A DNA stretch of 8,150 bases from Rubritepida sp. Lineage in GTDB: Bacteria > Pseudomonadota > Alphaproteobacteria > Acetobacterales > Acetobacteraceae. The notes under the pieces are model-generated. The model did not search any database. It had not been told where the DNA came from and saw only the letters and a program-made list of their open reading frames with translations. The stretch is taken from assembly GCA_022843345.1 (NCBI GenBank), contig JALHNW010000065.1:1-8150 (forward strand). The letters run 5' to 3'. The stretch's first letter is position 1; every line of letters starts with the position of its first letter. Shown here in pieces: positions 1-5,447 of this stretch. Made by a program: the position numbers and the translations under genes.

Positions 1-1
1 C

Positions 2-736
2 GAGCAGGCGGTCGCCGCCGCCCGCGCCGCCCTGCCCGGCGCGCCGCTGGACCTGCTGGCGCAGCCCGTCGCCGGCCGGCGCAAGGCGCTCCTGGTGGCG
101 GACATGGACAGCACGATCGTCACCACGGAAACGCTGGACGAGATGGCCGCCGCCGCCGGGCTGAAGGCGGTGATCGCCGCCATCACCGCCCGCGCCATGA
201 ATGGCGAGCTGGACTTCAAGGCGGCCCTGCGCGAGCGCGTGGCGATGCTGGCGGGCCTGCCCGAAGCGGCGCTGGAAGACACCTGGCGCGACACCGCGCT
301 GATGCCGGGCGCGGAAGCGCTGGTGGCGACGATGCGCGCGCACGGCGCCCATTGCGCCCTGGTCTCGGGCGGCTTCACCTTCTTCACCGGGCGGGTGGCG
401 GCGCGCGTGGGGTTCCATGAGCACCATTCCAATACGCTGCTGCTGGAAGCGGGCAAGCTGACCGGCGCGGTGGCGGAGCCGATCATGGACAAGGATTCCA
501 AGCTGGCGACGCTCAAGCGCCTGGCCGCCGAGCGCGGCCTGCCGCTGGCGGCGTGCTGCGCGGTGGGCGACGGGGCGAACGACCTGCCGATGCTGCAGGC
601 CGCCGGCCTGGGCGTCGCCTTCCGCGCCAAGCCCGCCGTGCGCGCGGCCGCGCGGCACGTGGTGACGGTGGGCGACCTGTCGGCGCTGCTCTTCGCGCAG
701 GGCTACAAGCGCGAGGAGTTCAGCGGGGGCGGGTAA
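2..736 (+). CDS. serB: Phosphoserine phosphatase SerB, C-terminal 244 residues (5' end outside window)
   Basis: Hydrolyses O-phospho-L-serine to L-serine, the last step of the phosphorylated serine pathway, in the cytoplasm. The frame is open to the left edge, and the residues before the first in-frame GTG (95) read as normal SerB sequence (the basic GRRKALLVADMDST lead-in), so the gene starts outside the window. HAD-superfamily motifs are all present: motif I DMDST at 101-115 with the nucleophile Asp at 101-103; the MNGELDFKAALRERV cap helix; motif II LVSGG with its Ser at 365-367; the conserved Lys in DKDSK (491-493); and motif III/IV GDGANDLPML (from 566) with metal-binding Asp residues. 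The C-terminus VGDLSALLFAQGYKREEF is typical of the family. The usual Glu-Cys of the family's ECIDE segment reads Glu-Thr here (TTETLDEMA), but the Glu is kept. The N-terminal ACT-like part would lie outside the window. The gene ends 17 bp inside the convergent HdrB-like gene. Identity is very secure. Confidence 0.95.
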   Translation, partial: EQAVAAARAALPGAPLDLLAQPVAGRRKALLVADMDSTIVTTETLDEMAAAAGLKAVIAAITARAMNGELDFKAALRERVAMLAGLPEAALEDTWRDTALMPGAEALVATMRAHGAHCALVSGGFTFFTGRVAARVGFHEHHSNTLLLEAGKLTGAVAEPIMDKDSKLATLKRLAAERGLPLAACCAVGDGANDLPMLQAAGLGVAFRAKPAVRAAARHVVTVGDLSALLFAQGYKREEFSGGG

Positions 737-1625
737 GCTCCGGCAGCGCCAGCCGGCGCACCGCCTCCTCGCCCGCCGCTTCCACGCGCGCCGCACCCAT
801 CGCGGCCAGCGGATCGGGGGCGTTGCGCCAGTCCTTGTAGTCGTCGCGCCAGTCCCAGCCGGCGCCCTCGGCCAGCAGGTGGACCCAGTTCAGCACGCGG
901 ATGCCGTGGTCGCGCTCCAGCGCCACCAGCTCGCGGTGGCAGGAGTGGAAGATGGTCACGATGGTGTCCGCGCCCGCCTCGCGCGCGGCCGCCAGCAGGC
1001 GCGCCTTGTGCGCGTCCAGCGCGCCAGGCACGCCGGCCAGGCCGAAGCACATGTAGGAGGGGCCGCGATACCCCTGTTCCAGCACCTCCACGCCGGGGAT
1101 CATCCGCAGCAGGGCGGGGATCAGGCGGTTCACCTCGGCGCGGTCGTTGAAGCCCACATGGGCGTCCAGCAGCACGCGCGCTTCCACGCGGCGCGTCAGC
1201 AGCGGGCGCAGCGCCTCGCGCCCCTCGTGCAGCGCCTCGCACAGGTGGGCGTGGGTGAAGGCGGCGCCGCTGACCGGCGCCATGAAATCCTCCAGGTTCA
1301 TGTGGCAGGAGGGGCACCAGGTCACCACCTTCCCAGCCCCGCGCGCGGCGAAGGCATCCATGGTGCGCCCGGCCATCGCCTCGCTGATGCGCGGCTCGCT
1401 TTCCTTGGGGCTGCCGCAGCAGGCGCCGGGGCCGCCCACCGGCTCGGCCTGCGTGCCCACGCAGCGCAGCAGCCGCTCGGACAGGCGGATGATCTCCGCG
1501 TGGCGCGTCATGTTGCAGCCGTACCAGAACAGGGTGGGAGAGGGTCCGGCGATGCCGGCGGCGGAGGATGCGTGAGGGATTTCTCGTCCCTGCAAGGCGC
1601 CGGGCGCCGCCGATGCTCCTTGCAT
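720..1625 (-). CDS. HdrB-like (Fe-S)-binding protein with two CCG domains
   Basis: Related to heterodisulfide reductase subunit B and to the cysteine-rich domains of GlpC, LutA and glycolate oxidase iron-sulfur subunits, which carry electrons through unusual [4Fe-4S] clusters. With the ATG at 1625 the product is 301 aa. The first CCG domain has all its cysteines: C37 (FWYGCNMTRH), C69-C70 (GACCGSP) and C104/C107 (WCPSCH). The second is incomplete: His156 (LDAHVGFN) stands where a Cys is expected, C193 (YMCFG) replaces a Cys pair, and C229 (FHSCHREL) replaces CxxC. There is no membrane segment or signal peptide. The start is uncertain: ATG 1706, ATG 1625 and TTG 1595 are all in frame and none has a good ribosome site. 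Family-like sequence begins only at TLFWYGC (about 1535), and everything upstream is hairpin-rich repeat-like DNA. It is the last gene of the minus-strand operon, after the HdrC-like gene, and its stop overlaps the serB end. The partner oxidoreductase and substrate are unknown. Confidence 0.87.
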   Translation of the reverse strand: MQGASAAPGALQGREIPHASSAAGIAGPSPTLFWYGCNMTRHAEIIRLSERLLRCVGTQAEPVGGPGACCGSPKESEPRISEAMAGRTMDAFAARGAGKVVTWCPSCHMNLEDFMAPVSGAAFTHAHLCEALHEGREALRPLLTRRVEARVLLDAHVGFNDRAEVNRLIPALLRMIPGVEVLEQGYRGPSYMCFGLAGVPGALDAHKARLLAAAREAGADTIVTIFHSCHRELVALERDHGIRVLNWVHLLAEGAGWDWRDDYKDWRNAPDPLAAMGAARVEAAGEEAVRRLALPELTRPR

Positions 1626-1684
1626 CGGCAAGCCTGACAACGCGCTGGCGCGCCTTCGGCGCGACGCAGGGTCGGAAAAGACCC
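1575..1684. repeat. Hairpin-rich, repeat-like stretch between the HdrC-like and HdrB-like genes
   Basis: Five inverted repeats are packed into about 110 bp. They are AGGGA/TCCCT (1575-1579, 1587-1591); two GGCGCC palindromes separated by one base (1596-1608); a perfect 8-bp stem GCCGATGC/GCATCGGC with a 5-nt loop (1609-1629); CGCGCC/GGCGCG with a 3-nt loop (1649-1663); and GGGTC/GACCC with a 6-nt loop (1669-1684). The neighbouring operon genes overlap, so a gap here is out of character. The HdrB frame stays open through the stretch but reads as Ala/Arg/Gly/Pro/Ser-rich sequence unlike the family. This fits a small interspersed palindromic (REP/BIME-like) element, or an intercistronic RNA structure that stabilises or attenuates the operon mRNA. 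Only one copy is visible in the window, so calling it a repeat is inference. Confidence 0.4.
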
Positions 1685-1720
1685 GCGCAGCCGACCCGCC
1701 CGGCATGTCCGGACCGTCTT

Positions 1721-2134
1721 CTAAAGCCATCGCGCCTGCTCCTCCTCGCTCATCGCCAGCCGGGCGAAGACCTTGGCGCGGGCCATGGCGTCGCGCGCGT
1801 CGCGCTTCGGCAGGGCGCCGGTCTCGCTGGCCCGCCACTTCGCCAGGCGCAGCATCCGCATCGGGTCCACGCCAGCCGGGCAGGCCTCGTTGCAGGTGCC
1901 GCTGCGGGTGCAGGCGGCGGTCCAGGCGCGGCTGGCCTCGTCGCCGGCGCCGCCACCCAGCAGGTCCAGCACGCCCACCACCGCACCCACGGGGTCGGCG
2001 TCCTTCGCCGCGCTGAAGGGCACCATCGGGCAGGCCTCGAAGCAGGCGCCGCAGCGGATGCAGGACGCCTCCATCCGCGCCGTCTCCGCCTCGCGCAGCG
2101 CCGAAAGGCTCACCAGCCGTTGATCCTGTCCCAT
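1721..2134 (-). CDS. HdrC-like 4Fe-4S dicluster ferredoxin
   Basis: A 137-aa cytoplasmic electron carrier resembling heterodisulfide reductase subunit C, expected to pass electrons to or from the HdrB-like protein encoded just downstream. The first cluster motif is a complete C-x2-C-x2-C-x3-CP (C25, C28, C31, C35 in SCIRCGACFEACP). The second (CTRSGTCNEACP) has C75, C81 and C85 but Ser78 in place of the second Cys. A helical segment (PMRMLRLAKWRASETG) follows, as in HdrC proteins. The ATG at 2134 is chosen because a good Shine-Dalgarno GAGGTGG lies 7 nt upstream. This start overlaps the end of the preceding PLP-enzyme gene by 25 bp, which suggests translational coupling; the internal Met21 would be a poorer start. 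No flavin or NAD-binding subunit is encoded in the visible operon. Confidence 0.9.
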   Translation of the reverse strand: MGQDQRLVSLSALREAETARMEASCIRCGACFEACPMVPFSAAKDADPVGAVVGVLDLLGGGAGDEASRAWTAACTRSGTCNEACPAGVDPMRMLRLAKWRASETGALPKRDARDAMARAKVFARLAMSEEEQARWL

Positions 2135-3189
2135 GTGGCGACCACCTCGCGCGATCCGTCCACGACATGGTAGCGCCCGAAGGCCGCCGCCGTCAGGCAG
2201 GAATGGTTGGGGGCGACGCGCAGCTTCGCGCCCACCGGCAGGTCGGGCATGGGCCGCGCCACGCCGTGCTCCTGGTAGGCGCGCTCCAGCACCGCGTGGC
2301 CGAAGCTGCGCCGCCCGTCGAGGTCCAGCACCAGGCCGAAGCCGTCGTCGCGCGGGGTGGCGGCGGTGGAGCGGTCCTTGCTCATCGCCAGCGCGCCGGC
2401 GTCCAGCAGCAGCACGCCCTGCGCGGGCTTGCGGCCGATGACGCTGGCGAGCACGGAGACGGCGATCTCGCCCTCCGGGTGGGTGCCCAGCTGCTCCTGG
2501 AACAGGTCGCCGAACATGTACACGCCGGCGCGCACCTCGGTGATGCCTTCCAGCGTCTCGGCGTGCAGCGCGGTGGGGGAGGAGCCCATGGACACGATGC
2601 CCGGCGCCAGCCCGGCCGCGCGCAGGGCGTCGGCGGCGGCGACGACGGCGGCGCGCTCCGTCTCGGCGATGGCAGCCATCTGATCCAGGCTGCGCCCGGC
2701 ATAGGAATGGCCGGCATGGGTGAAGATGCCGGCGAAGCGCAGCCCCAGCGCGCGGGCCACCGCCAGCGTTTCCGCCGGGTCCACGCCGCCGCGATGCTCG
2801 CCGCAATCCACCTCCACCAGCGCGTCCACCCGGCCATCGGCGGCGATGGCGCGCGCGGCCTCGGCGTCGTCGGTGATGACCTTGACGCGCGCGCCCTGCG
2901 CGTTCAGCGCCGCCACCGCGTCCAGCTTCGCGGGCGTGATGCCGACGCCGTAGATCTGGTCCGGCCAGCCATCGGCCAGGAAGCGCGCCTCGGCGAGCGT
3001 GGAGACGGTGATGGGGCCGCCACCGGGCGCGGCGAGTTCCGCCACCTCGCGGCACTTCGCGGTCTTGAGGTGCGGGCGCAGCGCCACGCCTGGATGGCGC
3101 GCGATGGCTGCCCGCATCATGGCGAGGTTCCGTCGCAGCACGCCGAGGTCCAGCACCAGGGCCGGCGTGGGCAGGTCGTCGAGCGTCAC
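2110..3189 (-). CDS. D-serine dehydratase / D-threonine aldolase-like PLP enzyme (fold type III, DSD1-type)
   Basis: A 359-aa member of the alanine-racemase-fold, metal-activated family that includes eukaryotic-type D-serine dehydratase, D-threonine aldolase and D-threo-3-hydroxyaspartate dehydratase. These enzymes dehydrate or retro-aldol-cleave beta-hydroxy D-amino acids. The N-terminal barrel opens with the typical DLPTPALVLDL. RPHLKTAK carries the likely Schiff-base Lys42, followed by the family motif FTHAGHSY (157-164) and a Gly/Ser-rich segment SMGSSPT (200-206). The C-terminal domain has the divalent-metal pair His329/Cys331 in APNHSC, a feature of the DSD/D-threonine aldolase branch rather than alanine racemase. 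The GTG start at 3189 overlaps the TGA of the upstream gene (GTGA, 4 bp), with a G-rich GGGGGTG about 6 nt upstream. Family and cofactor are secure. The substrate is not: a beta-hydroxy D-amino acid is likely, but dehydratase and aldolase activity cannot be told apart by eye. Confidence 0.92.
   Translation of the reverse strand: MTLDDLPTPALVLDLGVLRRNLAMMRAAIARHPGVALRPHLKTAKCREVAELAAPGGGPITVSTLAEARFLADGWPDQIYGVGITPAKLDAVAALNAQGARVKVITDDAEAARAIAADGRVDALVEVDCGEHRGGVDPAETLAVARALGLRFAGIFTHAGHSYAGRSLDQMAAIAETERAAVVAAADALRAAGLAPGIVSMGSSPTALHAETLEGITEVRAGVYMFGDLFQEQLGTHPEGEIAVSVLASVIGRKPAQGVLLLDAGALAMSKDRSTAATPRDDGFGLVLDLDGRRSFGHAVLERAYQEHGVARPMPDLPVGAKLRVAPNHSCLTAAAFGRYHVVDGSREVVATWDRINGW
2142..2148 (-). 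promoter_or_regulatory. Ribosome binding site of the HdrC-like gene
   Basis: On the minus strand GAGGTGG lies 7 nt before the ATG at 2134. It is one of the clearest Shine-Dalgarno sequences in the window and fixes the start inside the 3' end of the upstream PLP-enzyme gene. Confidence 0.7.
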
Positions 3190-4301
3190 AGCGGCACCCC
3201 CAGCAGCTCGGCGTAGCGCGGCGTGGATTTCAGGCCGGTGCCGGTGAGCACGACCACCGTCGCCTCGCGCGAGACGATGCGGCCGGCGTCGAGCAGCTTG
3301 ATGAAGGCCGCCGCCGCCTGGGCGCAGGTCGGCTCCACATAGACGCCGCGGCGGGCCAACGAGAGCGCGGCGGCGGCGATCTCCGCCTCCTCCAGCAGCA
3401 CGGCGCCGCCTTCGGATTCGCGCAGCGCCTGCACGCATTCCGGCAGGCGGATCGGCTGGGCGATGGCGGTGCCCTCGGCGATGGTGGGGCGCGCCTCCTG
3501 GGGGGGCAGGCCCAGGGCTGCGCGGGCGATCGGGCCGCAATTGGCCGGCTGCGCGGCCCAGAGCCGCGGCAGGCGCGCGATCTGCCCGGCGCGCAGCAGC
3601 TCGGAGAAGCCGATGTGCAGCCCCAGCACGTTGGAGCCGGCGCCGCAGGGGACCATCACGTTGTCCGGCGCACGGAAGCCCAGGTCCTCCCACAGCTCGT
3701 AGGCCAGGGTCTTGGTGCCGTGCAGGAAGAAGGGGTGCCAGTTGTGGCTGGCGTAGAAGATGTCGGCGGCCTTGGCTTCCGCCGCCTCCGCGCAGTCCTG
3801 GCGCGTGCCGGGCACCAGGGTGATGTCCGCCCCCGCCGCGCGGGCCTGCACCGTCTTGGCCGGGCTGGTGCTGGCGGGGACGTAGATGGTGGCGTCCATC
3901 CCGCCCGCCGCCGCGTAGGCCGACACCGCCGCGCCGCCATTGCCGGATGAATCCTCCAGCACCGCCTGCACCCCCTGCTCGCGCAGCAGGGACAGCATCA
4001 CGGAGGCGCCGCGGTCCTTAAAGGAGCCGGTGGGCATGAACCACTCGCATTTCAGCAGCGCCGTGCCCTCGCCGATGCGCGCCTCGACCAGCGGCGTGCA
4101 GCCCTCGCCCATGCTGACCGGCGCGGCGGGCAGGAAGGGCAGCGAGGCGGCGTAGCGCCAGATCGAGCGGATGGGCGCGATGTCGTCGCGGCCCATTCCG
4201 GGCAGGGGCGTCAGCAGCAGCGGCGCCTTGCCCTCGCCGCACCAGCGCGGCTGGTCGAGCGGGTATTGGCGGCCGGTGCGCGGGTCGAGGTAGGCGGTCA
4301 T
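3186..4301 (-). CDS. Threonine-synthase-like PLP-dependent lyase (fold type II)
   Basis: A 371-aa cytoplasmic enzyme of the tryptophan-synthase-beta fold, closest in motifs to class II threonine synthases. The N-terminus (DPRTGRQYPLDQPRWCGEG) resembles the short zinc-ribbon-like head of that class but has a single Cys and so probably no metal site. Next come MGEGCTPL; the PLP lysine motif TGSFKDRG (Lys95); the substrate/carboxylate loop DSSGNGG (117-123); the phosphate-binding glycine loop PCGAGSNVLG (218-227); and the C-terminal LTGTGLKSTPRYAE that marks threonine-synthase relatives. The ATG at 4301 is preferred because family sequence starts here; the frame stays open to 4439 but that reads back across the divergent gap. 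It is the first gene of the minus-strand operon and is coupled by a 4-bp overlap to a second PLP enzyme. Given that company, a beta-elimination or ammonia-lyase role in catabolism is at least as likely as biosynthetic threonine synthase. The family is secure, the reaction is not. Confidence 0.92.
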   Translation of the reverse strand: MTAYLDPRTGRQYPLDQPRWCGEGKAPLLLTPLPGMGRDDIAPIRSIWRYAASLPFLPAAPVSMGEGCTPLVEARIGEGTALLKCEWFMPTGSFKDRGASVMLSLLREQGVQAVLEDSSGNGGAAVSAYAAAGGMDATIYVPASTSPAKTVQARAAGADITLVPGTRQDCAEAAEAKAADIFYASHNWHPFFLHGTKTLAYELWEDLGFRAPDNVMVPCGAGSNVLGLHIGFSELLRAGQIARLPRLWAAQPANCGPIARAALGLPPQEARPTIAEGTAIAQPIRLPECVQALRESEGGAVLLEEAEIAAAALSLARRGVYVEPTCAQAAAAFIKLLDAGRIVSREATVVVLTGTGLKSTPRYAELLGVPL

Positions 4302-4311
4302 GTCGCCTGCG

Positions 4312-4344
4312 AGGGTTGCCCTTCCCGCCGCTTCGGGCAAGCCT
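4312..4344. promoter_or_regulatory. Imperfect inverted repeat in the divergent 49-bp gap (possible operator)
   Basis: Arms AGGGTTGCCC (4312-4321) and GGGCAAGCCT (4335-4344) are complementary at 9 of 10 positions around a 13-nt spacer. They fill most of the gap between the divergent threonine-synthase-like and M20 genes, where control of both units would be expected. No convincing -35/-10 pair is visible in this GC-rich gap, so promoters may lie within the flanking coding starts. Alternatives are a remnant of a palindromic repeat or chance pairing in GC-rich DNA. Confidence 0.35.
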
Positions 4345-4350
4345 GCGGCG

Positions 4351-5445
4351 ATGGGAAACGACCTCGCGGCCTTCGCCGCCGAACTGGTGCGGATGGACAG
4401 CCGCTCCGCCGTCTCCAACCTTCCGGTGGCGCAGCGCATCGAGGCGGAGCTGGCGGGCTTCGAGGTCGAGCGCCTGGACTACGCGGACGCCGCGGGCGTG
4501 GCCAAGCGCGTCCTCGTCGCCCATCGCGGCGCCCCGGGCGGCCTGGCGCTGTCGGCGCACATGGACACGGTGCCCGAGACGGGCTGGACGGACGACCCCT
4601 GGGGCGGCGCGATCCGCGACGGCGTGCTGCACGGGCTGGGCAGCGCCGACATGAAGGGGCCGCTGGCCGCCATCATCCGGGCCGCGCAGGCGGCACCCCG
4701 CGCCACTCTGCTGCTGACCACCGACGAGGAGACGACGAAGGCCGGCGCGCGGGAGATCGTCGCGCGCTCGGCCCTGGCGCGGGAGGCGGCGCCGCGCGGC
4801 ATCATCGTGGCGGAGCCCACGGGGTTGCGGCCGGTGCGCGGGCATCGCTCGCACATCTCCTTCACCGCCACGGCGCGGGGCGTGCAGGCGCATTCCTCCA
4901 CCGGGCTGGGCACCAACGCCAACTGGGCGTTGATCCCCTTCCTGGCCGAATTGCGCGCGGTGCACGCGACCCTGCGCGAAGACCCCGCCTGGCAGGACGA
5001 GGGGTACGACCCGCCCTTCTCCGACTTCAACCTGGTGCTGGACAACCACGGCGCGGCCATCAACGTCACCGTGCCGGTGGCGACCGCGCGGGTGAAGTTC
5101 CGCTACTCGCGCCGCATGAACCCCGCGCCGCTGCTGGCACGCCTGGAGCGCGCGGCGCGCGAGGCCGGCGTGGAGCTGGCCATCGCCCGCGAGGGGTTGC
5201 CGCCGGAGCTGGATGCGGGCCACCCGCTGGTCCGCCATTGCGTGCGCACCACCGGGCTGGCCGCCGCCACCGTGCCCTTCGGCACCGACGCCTCCATCCT
5301 GCAGGACGTCGCGCCCTGCGTGATCCTCGGCCCCGGCTCCATCGCCGTGGCGCACACGCCACACGAGCGCGTGGCGGTGGCCGGGCTGGAAGCGGCGCGC
5401 GACCTGTACCTCCGCCTGCTCAACGACGAACCGGAAGCGCCGTGA
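4351..5445 (+). CDS. M20 family metallo-deacylase/peptidase (ArgE/DapE/CPG2-like)
   Basis: A 364-aa cytoplasmic zinc hydrolase of the family that removes acyl groups from N-acyl amino acids (acetylornithine deacetylase, succinyl-diaminopimelate desuccinylase) or cleaves C-terminal residues (carboxypeptidase G2). The catalytic domain shows SAHMDTVP with ligand His70 and Asp72, GLGSADMKG with bridging Asp100, TTDEET with catalytic Glu126 and ligand Glu127, AEPTG with Glu155, and a final HTPHERV ligand His335. The inserted dimerisation domain has GVQAHSS (His181). The ATG at 4351 is chosen because GNDLAAFAAELVRMDS matches the usual M20 N-terminus. An in-frame ATG at 4300 would add 17 atypical residues and share its CATG with the divergent start. 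The Shine-Dalgarno is weak. The gene is followed after 2 bp by an acyl-CoA synthetase, which suggests that the acyl product is activated with CoA. The substrate is unknown; a housekeeping ArgE or DapE role is not supported by context. Confidence 0.92.
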   Translation: MGNDLAAFAAELVRMDSRSAVSNLPVAQRIEAELAGFEVERLDYADAAGVAKRVLVAHRGAPGGLALSAHMDTVPETGWTDDPWGGAIRDGVLHGLGSADMKGPLAAIIRAAQAAPRATLLLTTDEETTKAGAREIVARSALAREAAPRGIIVAEPTGLRPVRGHRSHISFTATARGVQAHSSTGLGTNANWALIPFLAELRAVHATLREDPAWQDEGYDPPFSDFNLVLDNHGAAINVTVPVATARVKFRYSRRMNPAPLLARLERAAREAGVELAIAREGLPPELDAGHPLVRHCVRTTGLAAATVPFGTDASILQDVAPCVILGPGSIAVAHTPHERVAVAGLEAARDLYLRLLNDEPEAP

Positions 5446-5447
5446 CC

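Noticed and set aside
879..3216. Long plus-strand open frames opposite the minus-strand operon
   Set aside because: Low-complexity Arg/Ala/Gly/His/Gln-rich translations antisense to well-recognised enzymes; no domain or ribosome-site support.
3186..4301. Naming the fold-II PLP enzyme thrC
   Set aside because: The motifs are threonine-synthase-like, but the gene sits with a DSD-like enzyme, Fe-S proteins and a divergent deacylase, not with homoserine or threonine biosynthesis genes. The reaction is left open.
4300..4350. ATG at 4300 as the M20 start, sharing CATG with the divergent gene start
   Set aside because: The added 17 residues are unlike M20 N-termini and would swallow the whole divergent control region; ATG 4351 fits the family better.
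4351..5445. Naming the M20 protein argE or dapE
   Set aside because: The metal-binding motifs are shared by the whole M20 family, and no arginine or lysine biosynthesis gene is nearby.
4266..5447. Open frame continuing 1.2 kb upstream of the acyl-CoA synthetase, making an apparent 1090-residue protein
   Set aside because: The upstream part is Arg/Gly/Ala-rich frame-shadow of the M20 gene; family-like sequence begins only at the CoA-binding domain near 5448.
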